DNA of 64,000 nt from JAJECS01 sp965219705 (GCA_965219705.1 OZ244789.1:1364001-1428000), one strand, 5' to 3'; positions 41,905-50,121 are shown, counted from the stretch's first letter. Program-made: numbers and translations. The notes: generated from the letters alone by a model not told the origin.

Positions 41905-44660
41905 ACGTCGTCGCCCGAACCGTGCTCCGTCAAAGCGACGAGCGCATGGCGCTGGCGCAGGGCCTCGTCATCGGGCCGGCGCTCTGGGGCCTCATCGCCA
42001 ACGTTGCCATGTACCCACTGCCGGGGCTGGCGGGACTGCTCGCGGCGTGGGGGATCGCTCTGGCGCTCGGTGTGAGCCTCGTCTGGCGCGCGCCCCAACC
42101 CATTCGACCGCAGCTCCGCACGACGGCGGGCTTCGTGGTCGCGGTTCTTGGGGTCTTTTGGGTCGCGCTGGCCTGTCGCCAGATGTTGTCACTTGCCGAC
42201 TGGCAACTCCATCTGGGACTGGCGGCGTCAATCCGGGCCGGCGGGTTTCCGCCGGTCCTGCCCTGGGAGCCGGGAATGCCCGCGCCGTATCACTACGGTT
42301 TCGACATGCTGGTTGGCCTCTTGGCTCCGCCAGTCGGGCCCGACCTAGCGTTCGTGACGGAGCTGCTGGGCGCCTACGTCTGGATGAGCCTCGCCCTGAC
42401 CGTGGTGACGCTGCTGCTCCACCGGGGGTCATGGGTGGTCATGCTGGCGCTCGCGCCGCTCCTCCTCACTACCGGCAGCTCGACGCTGGGAAACGTTGGG
42501 ACTACGGCGGACATCCTGAGGATTCCCCTCCCGACGGGAGTGCCGGCGGCCCCCATGCCCGCATCGCTGGGTGAGATCTACTGGCCGCCGTCCCAATTTC
42601 CTTGGCCAAACCGCCACGAGGTGCCTCCCGGAAATATCTCGTGGCCCAGCTTCCCACTCGCGTATGCGCTGGCCTTCATCGTGCTGGAGCGGGCGGCCGC
42701 TAGCAGCCGGCGCTGGTCATGGCGGTCGGCCCTGACACTGGCGGTGCTGCTGGGGTTCCTGGGGCTCGTATCCGAAGCCGTCGCCCTGGTTGCGCTTGCG
42801 CTGTGGGCGGTTCTGGAAGCCGTGCCCGTCCTGAGAGGCTGGCGAGGGCGCACCGATCACGCGCAGGGAGTGCTGCGCGCGGCCGCGGGGCCGGTCATCG
42901 CGGCCCTCCTGCTGGCTGCAAGCGGCGGTGTCGCCACGAGCGCCCTGACCGGCGCGTCGGGCGGCGGACTCTCACTTGTGTGGCCGGACAATCTGGCCCG
43001 CGGCCAGCCGCTGGGAGCATTCGGGGAACGGCTCGGCGCCGTTGGCCTCCTGAGCCTCGGACCCCTCGCCGTTGCGGCTATCGCCGCCTCGGTGGCCTGG
43101 CGCGATCGCTTCACGCTGGCGCTGGTCGCCGCGAGCGGCATATTCGTGCTCGCCGCCCTCACGTTGCACTACGAGCTTTCTCCAGTGGACATCACCCGCT
43201 TGAGCGGGCACGCGCGAAACTTCGCCCTCCTGGCGCTCTTGGTCGCGTTGAGCTCCCGCATTCCTACCCTGCGGGCCCGCTGGCGCTATGCCGCCGGCGC
43301 GCTGGTGTTCGCGCTCGTCACCTGGCCAACCGCGATTGCGCCCGTGCATGGAATTGGCGTCGCGCTCAGTCGTGGCCCCCACCTTGCCAACGCCGAGTTG
43401 GAACCGCCGGAGTTCCGCGAGTGGTTTCTCGGGCGCTATGCGCTGGGACGCTTCACCACCGAACGATTCATGACCGAGCCGGTGGCTGACTACGTCCGCG
43501 ACCACACCGCGGCCACGGCCCGCATCCTCTCACCCAGCCCGGGAACCCTGACCGTCGCCACGGGCCGCCCCAATGCCTCGGGCTTTACAGCGTTTCCCCA
43601 CCTCCTCGCCTTCACGGGTCCCGCGTATACCGATGCCATCCGCCTGCTCGATCCTGCGGCCATCCAACACCTAGGCTTCGACTATGTGCACGCGACGGAT
43701 GAATGGCTGGCCAGCCTTCCACCCCGCGCCTTACGCCGCCTTGAGGATCCCGCCTTCTTCGAGCTGCTCATCCGTGATGGTCCTGACGCTCTCTACCGCG
43801 TGCGGCCGGCATTCGCGCAACTCGACGCGGACCCTGAGTCCTTCGAGGCGCTGCGGCGGGCTGTAGCGTCGTCCGCCTCGGTATATCTGTCACCGACGAT
43901 GGATCCGGAGAACGCCGCGCGCGCGGCTTCGACGCTCGCTCACGCCCAGCTGTACGGCGAGGTGGCATGGTCACGCCTGCATCCGCTGAGAATCCCGGTG
44001 CGGACCGCACCGCTGGGCGGGCGGACGCCCGACCTGGTTGTCGCCTCGGCACGGCTGGCACCGTCCGCCTTTCCCCTCCCCGCCCAGCGGGTGCCGGTGT
44101 GGGGGAATGACGAGATCGCCGTCTACGCGCCGAGCGGTGCCATCGGCCCAGTTGCACCGGCGCGGGTCCCCACATTCAGCGTCCGCCTGTCCGGCGTGCG
44201 CGTGGGCGACGGACGCATTACCTTCACCGCCACCTTCGCTGACCGCATGCCCGAGCGATGGTCCGGCCAAGACTGGCAAGTCATTCCCATGGACACCACC
44301 GCGCCGTGGGCCTTCCCGCAACTGTTTCACCACGACGGGCGCACGCGCGAGGCCGCGCAGTGGTATTACGGCCAAGTTACCCCCGGCTTCGGCCTCGCGA
44401 GTTTCGTCTATGAACTCGACGCTCGCGCGAGCCGGCTGAGCCTGCAAGGTGCTGACGGCGGCTTCACCGCTGTCCAGGCCTCCGAACGCCCGCTGGAGCC
44501 CGGTGTATGGACGCTGGCCGTCCGCCTGCGCTACGAATGGTCCCAAGACCTCCGGCGGGACGTGGCGGTCATCCCGGTCATGCAAATCGTGATCGCTGAC
44601 GCCGGCGATGCCTCGTACACCGTCTACGAGGGCGCCCTGAGCGTGAGGCCGGCCCCGTAG
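41829..44660 (+). CDS. Large polytopic membrane protein, GT-C-like layout, unknown function
   Basis: 943 residues. The first about 500 contain some twelve membrane segments (VIPGLLLLAAELVALAAVGY, ... FNLALLALLVAL-type stretches) separated by an outer loop with PWEPGMPAPYHYGFDMLVGL. The rest is a soluble domain with beta-rich sequence, ending SYTVYEGALSVRPAP. The arrangement, and the aromatic-rich loop after the third segment, recall GT-C glycosyltransferases and the YYY-type membrane proteins of Chloroflexota and Archaea. No DxD-type catalytic motif is clear. A tandem paralogue once followed it; only its two ends remain. Confidence 0.7.
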   Translation: MTVDGAVIPGLLLLAAELVALAAVGYVVARTVLRQSDERMALAQGLVIGPALWGLIANVAMYPLPGLAGLLAAWGIALALGVSLVWRAPQPIRPQLRTTAGFVVAVLGVFWVALACRQMLSLADWQLHLGLAASIRAGGFPPVLPWEPGMPAPYHYGFDMLVGLLAPPVGPDLAFVTELLGAYVWMSLALTVVTLLLHRGSWVVMLALAPLLLTTGSSTLGNVGTTADILRIPLPTGVPAAPMPASLGEIYWPPSQFPWPNRHEVPPGNISWPSFPLAYALAFIVLERAAASSRRWSWRSALTLAVLLGFLGLVSEAVALVALALWAVLEAVPVLRGWRGRTDHAQGVLRAAAGPVIAALLLAASGGVATSALTGASGGGLSLVWPDNLARGQPLGAFGERLGAVGLLSLGPLAVAAIAASVAWRDRFTLALVAASGIFVLAALTLHYELSPVDITRLSGHARNFALLALLVALSSRIPTLRARWRYAAGALVFALVTWPTAIAPVHGIGVALSRGPHLANAELEPPEFREWFLGRYALGRFTTERFMTEPVADYVRDHTAATARILSPSPGTLTVATGRPNASGFTAFPHLLAFTGPAYTDAIRLLDPAAIQHLGFDYVHATDEWLASLPPRALRRLEDPAFFELLIRDGPDALYRVRPAFAQLDADPESFEALRRAVASSASVYLSPTMDPENAARAASTLAHAQLYGEVAWSRLHPLRIPVRTAPLGGRTPDLVVASARLAPSAFPLPAQRVPVWGNDEIAVYAPSGAIGPVAPARVPTFSVRLSGVRVGDGRITFTATFADRMPERWSGQDWQVIPMDTTAPWAFPQLFHHDGRTREAAQWYYGQVTPGFGLASFVYELDARASRLSLQGADGGFTAVQASERPLEPGVWTLAVRLRYEWSQDLRRDVAVIPVMQIVIADAGDASYTVYEGALSVRPAP

Positions 44661-44676
44661 GTCACACAGCGTTGCT

Positions 44677-44820
44677 GGGACTTAAGCTGGCACTCGCTGT
44701 GGACGGGGATCGAAGGGGGCGGCTGCGTCAGTTGAGGCCGTGCGCATGACCGTTGATCAGGCGGTCATCCCGGGGTTGCTGCTGCTGGCGGCAGAGCTCG
44801 TCGCGCTCGCCGCCGTGGAC
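44677..44820 (+). repeat. Direct repeat, right copy, cut by the IS5-family element
   Basis: Second copy of the 145-base block seen at 41760. It ends exactly at the CTAG target site of the insertion sequence. Confidence 0.85.
44746..44820 (+). pseudogene. 5' remnant of a paralogue of the large membrane gene
   Basis: The first 25 codons (MTVDQAVIPGLLLLAAELVA...) match the N-terminus of the 943-residue protein with one change, then the frame meets TAG at the IS boundary. The middle of the gene, about 2.6 kb, is missing. Confidence 0.88.
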
Positions 44821-44823
44821 TAG

Positions 44824-45634
44824 GGCCTGTTCACACTAAACGCTGAATAGCGTATCATGCCGGCATGGAACTCACTCAAGCGCAGTACGAACGGATCGCA
44901 CCCTGCCTGCCGGTGCAACGCGGCAACATCAAGATTTCGAACTTGCAGGTGCTCAACGCCATCCTGTACGTCGCCGAGCATGGCTGTAAGTGGCGCGGAT
45001 TGCCGCGTCGGTTTGGCAGATGGCACACCGTCTACACGCGGATGAATCGCTGGTCCAAGAACGGGGTCCTCGATCGGGTATTCGAACACCTGCAGCGCGA
45101 ACAGATCGTGCGCATCAAGCTCGAGGCGGTCTCGCTCGACAGCACCAGCGTCAAGGTTCATCCCGACGGCACGGGGGCGCTAAAAAAAACGGACCCCAGG
45201 CCATCGGCAAGTCCCGTGGCGGCTGGACCACCAAGATTCATATGGTTGCCGCGGATGCTCGCACGGCCATGACCTTCGCCCTCTCGCCCGGGCAGGCCCA
45301 CGACGCCCCGGAAGGGCGCAAGCTCCTTCACCGCCTCGGGCCGCGGCCTGGGAACCTCGCGGTGGTGATGGACCGGGCCTACCAAGGCAACGAGACGCGC
45401 CAACTGGTCTTGGCGTTGGGGTTTACGCCGGTGGTTCCACCACTCCGGTCGCGGGTCGATCCATGGGCCTACGACAAGGAGCTCTACAAGCGGCGCAATG
45501 AGGTCGAGCGCCTGTTCCGGCGCCTGAAGGGCTTTCGCCGGATCTTCTCGCGCTTCGAGAAGCTCGACGCCCTCTTCCTCGGGTTCATCCTCATCGCCCT
45601 CATAGTCGATGCGCTGCGTTAGTGTGAACAGGCC
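44824..45634 (+). mobile_element. IS5-family insertion sequence, complete
   Basis: 811 bp bounded by perfect 16-bp terminal inverted repeats GGCCTGTTCACACTAA (44824-44839 and, inverted, 45619-45634). CTAG stands on both sides (44820-44823 and 45635-45638), the target duplication expected for several IS5 groups. It contains a single transposase read across two frames. Confidence 0.95.
44865..45622 (+). CDS. IS5-family transposase expressed by -1 frameshift
   Basis: A first frame (from MELTQAQYERIAPCLP) covers the N-terminal half with RGLPRRFGRWHTVYTRMNRW and the first catalytic Asp in SLDSTSVKVHPDGTGA. At the run of eight A at 45182-45189 the second frame, offset by -1, continues with GKSRGGWTTKIHMVAAD. 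It carries the second Asp in VVMDRAYQGNETR and the Glu in YKRRNEVERLFRRLKGF (YREK signature). Together they give a DDE transposase of about 250 residues. The slippery A-run fits programmed frameshifting; a mutation is the alternative, but the sequence is otherwise clean. Confidence 0.92.
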
Positions 45635-45638
45635 CTAG

Positions 45639-45790
45639 GTCATCGTCCGTGCGGTGCTGCGGCAGAACTGGCAGGAGGCTGCCCTTCCCCGGTGCTGCGC
45701 CTGACGATCGCCGAGGACGGCGCGGTGACCTATTTGGTCTACGAGAAAGCCCTCAGCGTGACGCCGATTCCGGAGGCGAACGCGGCGCCG
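45639..45790 (+). pseudogene. 3' remnant of the paralogue of the large membrane gene
   Basis: Translation gives VIVRAVLRQNWQEAALP in one frame and then VLRLTIAEDGAVTYLVYEKA in another, aligning with the last about 45 residues of the 943-residue protein (RLRYEW... MQIVIADAGDASYTVYEGA). A one-base frameshift near 45690 shows it is no longer functional. It starts at the CTAG target copy. Confidence 0.82.
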
Positions 45791-45890
45791 TCATGCGGCC
45801 GCCGTCCCGTCCTCAAGTACCCTCGCCCCGCATGGCGCCGCACGCGTCCGTTCCAGATGGGCGGGCCGTGGTTGAGATCGGGAGGCCGTG

Positions 45891-46880
45891 GTGAGCGATA
45901 TCCGAATCGGACTGATTGGATTCGGCGCATGGACCCGCAGCGCCTATGTCCCCGCGCTGCGGCTGGACGGTCGCGCGACGGTCACGGCGGTGGCGGCGCC
46001 CAGCGCCGAGACGCGCGACCGCGCCCTTGCGGAGTTCGGACCGGGGCTCGCCGTGTTTCCCTCAGCGCCTGAGCTCTTGGCCGCCGGCAACCTGGATGCC
46101 GTCACGGTCGCCGTCCCCGATCTGGCGCACGAGGCGGTGCTGGCCGAGGCGCTCGCGTCGGGCCTGCCCCTGCTGTTCGAGCCGCCCGTCGCCTCGGACC
46201 GGTCCGGCGTGGAACGGATGCTTGGCGTGCTCCGCACCGCGCCCCAACTCGTGCATCCTGATTTGGAGCTCTCCTACCTGCCCGTCGTCGCATGCCTGCG
46301 CGAGACGCTGGACGCCGGCGTGATCGGCCAGCCCCGCACCGCCAACGTGCGGCTCCAGGCCGGGTGGGGCCATCCACCGCGCCACGCGCTGAGCGTGGTG
46401 CACATGCTGGCCGGCTGGTACCTGGACCTGCTGGACCGCGTGCTCGGCTGCACGGCGCGCCGCGTGCTGATGCTCAATGGCCAAGACGCGCCGGGGCTGA
46501 TGCAGCAACGCGCCATCGCCCACCTGGACTATGGCGACGTGCTGGGCACGTTCCACGTCAATATCGGAGCGGTTGGGCCGCTGCGCATCGACCTCGAGGT
46601 GAACGGGGCCGACGGCGACATCGTTTGCGATCCGCTGGCGGGCGCCTGGCGTCTGCGCACGCGGGAGTTCCCCCACTGGCGCCTGTCACACCAGCCGGCC
46701 CTGGAGCCACCAGCCGGGTGGCCCGGCGTCCATGAGTGCCTGCGCGCGTTCCTGGATGCCGTGGAACAGGGTGCGTCAAGCACCGACATGCGCGACGCGA
46801 TCATCCGGCAGCACGAGGTCGGCCTGGCCGCCGATCGCTCATGCGAAACCGGCACGTGGGAAGACGTCCGATCAACCTGA
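45891..46880 (+). CDS. Gfo/Idh/MocA-family oxidoreductase
   Basis: 329 residues from GTG at 45891, with GGAGG five bases upstream (an adjacent GTG at 45888 is also possible). The N-terminal Rossmann domain reads IRIGLIGFGAWTRSAYVPAL, and the EKP-like position reads LFEPPVASDRSG, so the usual Lys is Pro, as in some divergent members. The C-terminal alpha/beta domain follows (VIGQPRTANVRLQAGWGHPP). NAD(P)-dependent sugar or inositol-type dehydrogenation is the family role, but the Lys change makes catalysis uncertain. Once downstream of the lost paralogue. Confidence 0.8.
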   Translation: MSDIRIGLIGFGAWTRSAYVPALRLDGRATVTAVAAPSAETRDRALAEFGPGLAVFPSAPELLAAGNLDAVTVAVPDLAHEAVLAEALASGLPLLFEPPVASDRSGVERMLGVLRTAPQLVHPDLELSYLPVVACLRETLDAGVIGQPRTANVRLQAGWGHPPRHALSVVHMLAGWYLDLLDRVLGCTARRVLMLNGQDAPGLMQQRAIAHLDYGDVLGTFHVNIGAVGPLRIDLEVNGADGDIVCDPLAGAWRLRTREFPHWRLSHQPALEPPAGWPGVHECLRAFLDAVEQGASSTDMRDAIIRQHEVGLAADRSCETGTWEDVRST

Positions 46881-46904
46881 CGCCACGCGCCTTCCGTCAT
46901 TCCG

Positions 46905-46980
46905 CCCCATCGTCAGTCCGAGCGCAGCGAGGAATCTAAGACGCCACTCACGTCCACGGGCGCCCACCAGGGGCGCCCCT
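46905..46980. repeat. Two interspersed palindromic repeats
   Basis: 'CAGTCCGAGCGCAGCGAGGA' with ATCTAAGAC (about 46912-46943) and 'GGGCGCCCACCAGGGGCGCC' (46958-46979). The second has an inverted partner at about 48863-48888, on the other side of the next two genes. Confidence 0.75.
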
Positions 46981-47021
46981 ACGCCGAGAGCCAGAGCGAT
47001 CACTCCAAGGCGACCGCAGCG

Positions 47022-47627
47022 CTACGCCGTCGGCGCTTCGTCCGCCGCGAGGGCCTGGTCGAGGGCGGCCCGATCTTCGGGCGGCAAGTCCAGATCCAGC
47101 GCAAGCTCGCGGGCCGCGGGCGACATCTTGCGCCAGGTTTTCTGCACGATGTCGGCGATCTTCGCCGCCGGATGCCGCGCGCGCAGGTCCGCAAACTGCG
47201 TCTCGAGGAAGACCAGGCAGAGACCGTCCTCCAGCGTTTGCGCCTCGGGGTCGCGCTTGAGGTTGTGCTTGCGCACGAGCTGCTGCACGCGCGCGATCTC
47301 GTCGGCGCCGAAGCCGGCCTCGCGCAGGACCCGGCCGGTCTCGGCGGCGTGCATGGCCTGCAGCGCCGTGCGCCAGCGCAGATAGCCGTGCCGGCCGCTC
47401 GGGTAGGCGTCGCGGGGGATCGTCCAACGGCGGATGTGGTGGGCGCGTGCCGCCAGCAGCAGCGGCTCGCTGGCATCGGGACGCAGGCGGCGCACCCAAG
47501 CCGAGAGCATCGCGGCGTGCGTCAACTCCTTGGGCCGGGGCTCGCCGTCGACGGTCAGCGTGTGCGGGTCGTCGCCGTTGGCCGCATCGATGCGCCGGAT
47601 GGCGTCGCGAAAGCGCTCGGTCTCCAC
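47022..47627 (-). CDS. DUF4202 domain protein (HD-like)
   Basis: 201 residues from GTG. The family pattern is clear: RFRDAIRRIDAANGDDPHTL, RPKELTHAAMLSAWVRRLRP, AARAHHIRRWTIPRDAYPSG, GYLRWRTALQAMHA and KTWRKMSPAARELALDLDLP. The HHxRRW and nearby His/Asp residues suggest a metal-binding helical fold related to HD hydrolases; members occur in bacteria and fungi without an assigned reaction. A GAGAAT hexamer six bases before the GTG may be a leaderless -10 box. It is divergent from the FAD oxidoreductase gene. Confidence 0.85.
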   Translation of the reverse strand: METERFRDAIRRIDAANGDDPHTLTVDGEPRPKELTHAAMLSAWVRRLRPDASEPLLLAARAHHIRRWTIPRDAYPSGRHGYLRWRTALQAMHAAETGRVLREAGFGADEIARVQQLVRKHNLKRDPEAQTLEDGLCLVFLETQFADLRARHPAAKIADIVQKTWRKMSPAARELALDLDLPPEDRAALDQALAADEAPTA

Positions 47628-47680
47628 GGACGGATTCTCGCACGGGCTGTCTCGCCGCGGCTCGGGTATCGTGCCGAACG

Positions 47681-48772
47681 ATGAGCGGTCAGTCAGCGGA
47701 CGTCGTGATTTGCGGGGGCGGCGTGCTGGGCGCCGGCCTGGCCTACGAGCTTGCCGGGCGCGGCGTGCGGCCGCTGCTGATCGAATCGCGCGCCATGGCG
47801 TCCGGAGCCAGCGGCAAGGCCGCGGGCCTGCTTTCGCCGGCATCGGACGCGCGCGCCGTCGGGCCGCTGGGACCGCTGTGGCGCGCCAGCCTTGCACGGC
47901 ATCACGAGCTTGCACAGGAGTTGGAGGCCCAGGGCGCGGCGGGCTACGGGTTTGAGGAAAGCCCTTCGCTGCTCATCACCGCCGACGCCGCCGAAGCACA
48001 GACGCTGCGGGCGACTGCGCCTGCCCAGTGGTTGGAGCCCGACGAGGTTCGGGCGCGCTGCGCCTGGATCGACGGGCCCATCGAGGGCGGCGTGCTACGC
48101 GAGGCGAGCGCCGAGATCGAGCCCGCCGCCTTTACCCAGGCGTTGATCCAGGCCGCTGAGACCCGCGGCGCACGCGTTGAGCATGCACGGGTGAGCGGGC
48201 TGAGCCTCTGCGGCCGCAGCGTCGCCGGGGTGCGGCTGGAAAGCGAGATCGTGCGCACCGAAACCGTCGTGCTGGCCATGGGTCCCTGGACCAGCGCGGC
48301 CGCCGAATGGATCGGGAGCCGCGTGCCCGTCTCCCCGCTGAAGGGCCAGATTCTGCGGCTGCGACTGCCGCCCGCCGCGGCCGAAACGCGGTTCTCGGAC
48401 ACGGACGGCAACTACATGGCGCGCAAGGCCGACGGCCTGGTCTACGTCGGCACCACCGAGGAGCGGGCGGGATTCGACGAGACGCCCACAGCCGCGGCCC
48501 GACGCCGCATCCTGCGCCAGGCCGGCCGCTTCGTCTCCGCGGTGTCACAGGCGGAGGTGGTGCAGCAGACGGCCTGTCTGCGCCCGCTCTCGCCCGACGG
48601 TTTGCCGATCCTGGGCGCGGCGCCGAAGCTGCCCGGCGCATTCATCGCCACGGGGCATGGACGCGCGGGCTTGCTGCTCGGCCCGGGAAGCGCCGCCGCC
48701 CTGGCCGCCCAGATCACCGGCGAATCCCCCACCATCGACCTGACGCCCTTCGACCCCGCCCGCTTCGGCTGA
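47681..48772 (+). CDS. FAD-dependent amino-acid/glycine oxidase-like protein (DAO family)
   Basis: 363 residues. The FAD-binding loop VVICGGGVLGAGLAYELAG is at the N-terminus, then SGASGKAAGLLSPASDARAV, the substrate domain with EIEPAAFTQALIQAAE, and the C-terminal flavin loop FIATGHGRAGLLLGPGSAAAL. Layout and size match ThiO/DadA-type oxidases acting on glycine, sarcosine or D-amino acids. A thiamine role would need thi genes nearby, and none is seen. A TATCGT box lies eight bases before the ATG. Confidence 0.88.
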   Translation: MSGQSADVVICGGGVLGAGLAYELAGRGVRPLLIESRAMASGASGKAAGLLSPASDARAVGPLGPLWRASLARHHELAQELEAQGAAGYGFEESPSLLITADAAEAQTLRATAPAQWLEPDEVRARCAWIDGPIEGGVLREASAEIEPAAFTQALIQAAETRGARVEHARVSGLSLCGRSVAGVRLESEIVRTETVVLAMGPWTSAAAEWIGSRVPVSPLKGQILRLRLPPAAAETRFSDTDGNYMARKADGLVYVGTTEERAGFDETPTAAARRRILRQAGRFVSAVSQAEVVQQTACLRPLSPDGLPILGAAPKLPGAFIATGHGRAGLLLGPGSAAALAAQITGESPTIDLTPFDPARFG

Positions 48773-48799
48773 TCGACGCCGGTCTTCCGCCGCGGGCGG

Positions 48800-48900
48800 C
48801 GGCTGACTGGGGCGCTCCCACGCTGCGCGCAGCGTGGGCCACCGGACAGCGACACTGCCCGGTAGGGGCGCCCCTCGTGGGCGCCCGGCTCGTAGCGCTT
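48800..48900. repeat. Interspersed palindromic repeats next to tRNA-Sec
   Basis: 'CACGCTGCGCGCAGCGTG' followed by GGCCACCGG (about 48818-48845), then 'TAGGGGCGCCCCTCGTGGGC' (about 48863-48888). Both belong to families seen elsewhere in the window. Confidence 0.7.
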
Positions 48901-48922
48901 CCGCGCCACGCGCACCCTGGGC

Positions 48923-49020
48923 TGGCGGAGGTGCATGGGAGTCGAACCCACCTAGGACGCTGACCAGCGCCCCACAACGGTTTTGAAGACCGCGAAGGCC
49001 ACCCGGCCCCTGCCACCTCC
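48923..49020 (-). tRNA. selC: tRNA-Sec (anticodon UCA)
   Basis: 98 bases on the reverse strand including an encoded CCA. The anticodon loop is CTTCAAA with UCA, between GCGGT and ACCGT. There is a 6-bp D stem (GGGGCC/GGCCTT with two G-U pairs) and 4-base loop, a long variable arm (GGGGCGCTG-GTC-AGCGTCCT) and the T arm GGGTTCGACTCCC. These are the features of bacterial selenocysteine tRNA, and the layout parallels E. coli selC. The acceptor pairs GGAGGTG/CACCTCC; the eighth position is G-G instead of a pair. No selA, selB, selD or selenoprotein is visible in the window. Confidence 0.95.
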
Positions 49021-49093
49021 GCCGCCACGCTAGCAGGTGCGCCAGGACCACGCTTGAACTAATGCGGGGGGTGCGGGCGGCCTTGGGTTCTGG

Positions 49094-49471
49094 TCAATAG
49101 GGAGCCGCAAGTCCGGCGATCATCGGAAAGTGCCGCACGTTGGTCGTGAGCAGTTCGGCCTCCAGGACCAGCGCCGTGCCGGCGATGAGATAGTCGACGT
49201 CGTCAATGCCCCGGTACGCCCTGCGGTACCGGCGCGCCAGCGCCGCCGCCGTTCGAACCACGGCCTCGTCGATGGGAACCCAGGCGAGCACGCCAAAGAA
49301 CTCTTCGAGCATGTCCCGCTCGTCCAGACGTACCCCGGCCAGCAATTCAAACCTGACAACCTCACTGGCGGCGATGTTTTCGCCAGCGGAAATGAAGTCT
49401 CGCAGGAGGGTAGTCGCCGCCTCGGCGCCGCGCAGATAGTCGACGGCCACCGACGTGTCCAGCAGCTTCAT
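49094..49471 (-). CDS. PIN-domain toxin (VapC family)
   Basis: 125 residues. The acidic metal-site residues of PIN ribonucleases are present: Asp5 in LLDTSVAVDYL, Glu42 in VRFELLAG, Asp90 and Asp93 in GIDDVDYLIAGTA, and the TTNVRHFP end. VapC toxins cleave tRNA or rRNA. The start overlaps the stop of the antitoxin gene by four bases (ATGA). Confidence 0.93.
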   Translation of the reverse strand: MKLLDTSVAVDYLRGAEAATTLLRDFISAGENIAASEVVRFELLAGVRLDERDMLEEFFGVLAWVPIDEAVVRTAAALARRYRRAYRGIDDVDYLIAGTALVLEAELLTTNVRHFPMIAGLAAPY

Positions 49472-49728
49472 TCCAAGCCGAGCTTGCGCAGTCGCTCATT
49501 CAGATCGCCGCGGATGGCGTCCACGTACTCGGCGCCGGTGAAGCGGCGGTCGGCCCACAGGCCGGCGGTAACATCGAGCGCGCGCAACTTGTCGGCCGTC
49601 GACATGGCCCCAAAAGTGTGCCGCACGGCGCGCCGGATCAATTCCGACCGCGAGGCGCCGGTGGACCCGGCGGCCTGATCCAGAAGCGCCAACTCCTCAT
49701 CGCCGAGATATACCTGCGTGCGTCCCAT
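49468..49728 (-). CDS. Ribbon-helix-helix antitoxin (VapB/CopG-like)
   Basis: 86 residues from the ATG at 49728. The N-terminal RHH DNA-binding motif is RTQVYLGDEELALLDQAAGS, then SRSELIRRAVRHTFG; the C-terminal tail (RRFTGAEYVDAIRGDLNERL) should wrap around VapC. An in-frame ATG 18 bases upstream overlaps the promoter, so the later one is chosen: TATACT lies exactly six bases before it and an operator-like palindrome before that. Neutralises the PIN toxin and represses the operon. Confidence 0.9.
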   Translation of the reverse strand: MGRTQVYLGDEELALLDQAAGSTGASRSELIRRAVRHTFGAMSTADKLRALDVTAGLWADRRFTGAEYVDAIRGDLNERLRKLGLE

Positions 49729-49752
49729 GGCGCTAGTATACACCACATGGTG
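49729..49752 (-). promoter_or_regulatory. Leaderless promoter and operator of the PIN-RHH module
   Basis: TATACT (plus-strand 49735-49740) is six bases from the ATG. Directly upstream the dyad CACCA-N2-TGGTG (49741-49752) is a good site for the RHH antitoxin, which would block the promoter. Confidence 0.65.
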
Positions 49753-49823
49753 TTAAACAGCACCGGATCGCCCAGCCGCCGCAGCCGCCGTCAGGTCGTC
49801 CTCCGTGATGGCCCTTGACCGGC

Positions 49824-49842
49824 TGTTCGCTATTTGCGAACA
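49824..49842. promoter_or_regulatory. Operator of the RelE/HTH module
   Basis: TGTTCGC and GCGAACA are perfectly inverted around TATTT, seven bases before the toxin ATG, and overlap the expected -10 region. TTGACC lies just upstream as a possible -35. This is a typical site for the HTH antitoxin. Confidence 0.75.
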
Positions 49843-49848
49843 TCTCCT

Positions 49849-50121
49849 ATGCTGCAGGCCTTGGAGATCGAGTGGTCGACCAAGGCCGTAAGGGATATGC
49901 GCCGCCTCACGACCCGGGACCGCGAGCGGATCATCGGCAAGATCGAGCAGTACGCGGGCGATCCGGCCTCGCTGGCCGCGCAAGTGACGGCGCTGACAGG
50001 CAGTGGGTATCTGCGACTCAGGGTCGGCAACTATCGAGTGATCTTCGGTGTCGATCACGAGGAACGGTCGCACATGCTGGTTTTGAGAGTCCGGCACAGG
50101 AGGGAGGCCTATGGCTCGTGA
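49849..50121 (+). CDS. RelE/ParE-superfamily toxin
   Basis: 90 residues from ATG. The fold shows EIEWSTKAVRDMRRLTTRDR, then YLRLRVGNYRVIFGVDHEER and a terminal LRVRHRREAYG, characteristic of RelE-type mRNA interferases acting on the ribosome (HigB/RelE group). The basic residues RLR and R-H-R-R are candidates for catalysis. It precedes and overlaps the antitoxin gene by 11 bases, the toxin-first order of hig-type modules. Confidence 0.93.
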   Translation: MLQALEIEWSTKAVRDMRRLTTRDRERIIGKIEQYAGDPASLAAQVTALTGSGYLRLRVGNYRVIFGVDHEERSHMLVLRVRHRREAYGS

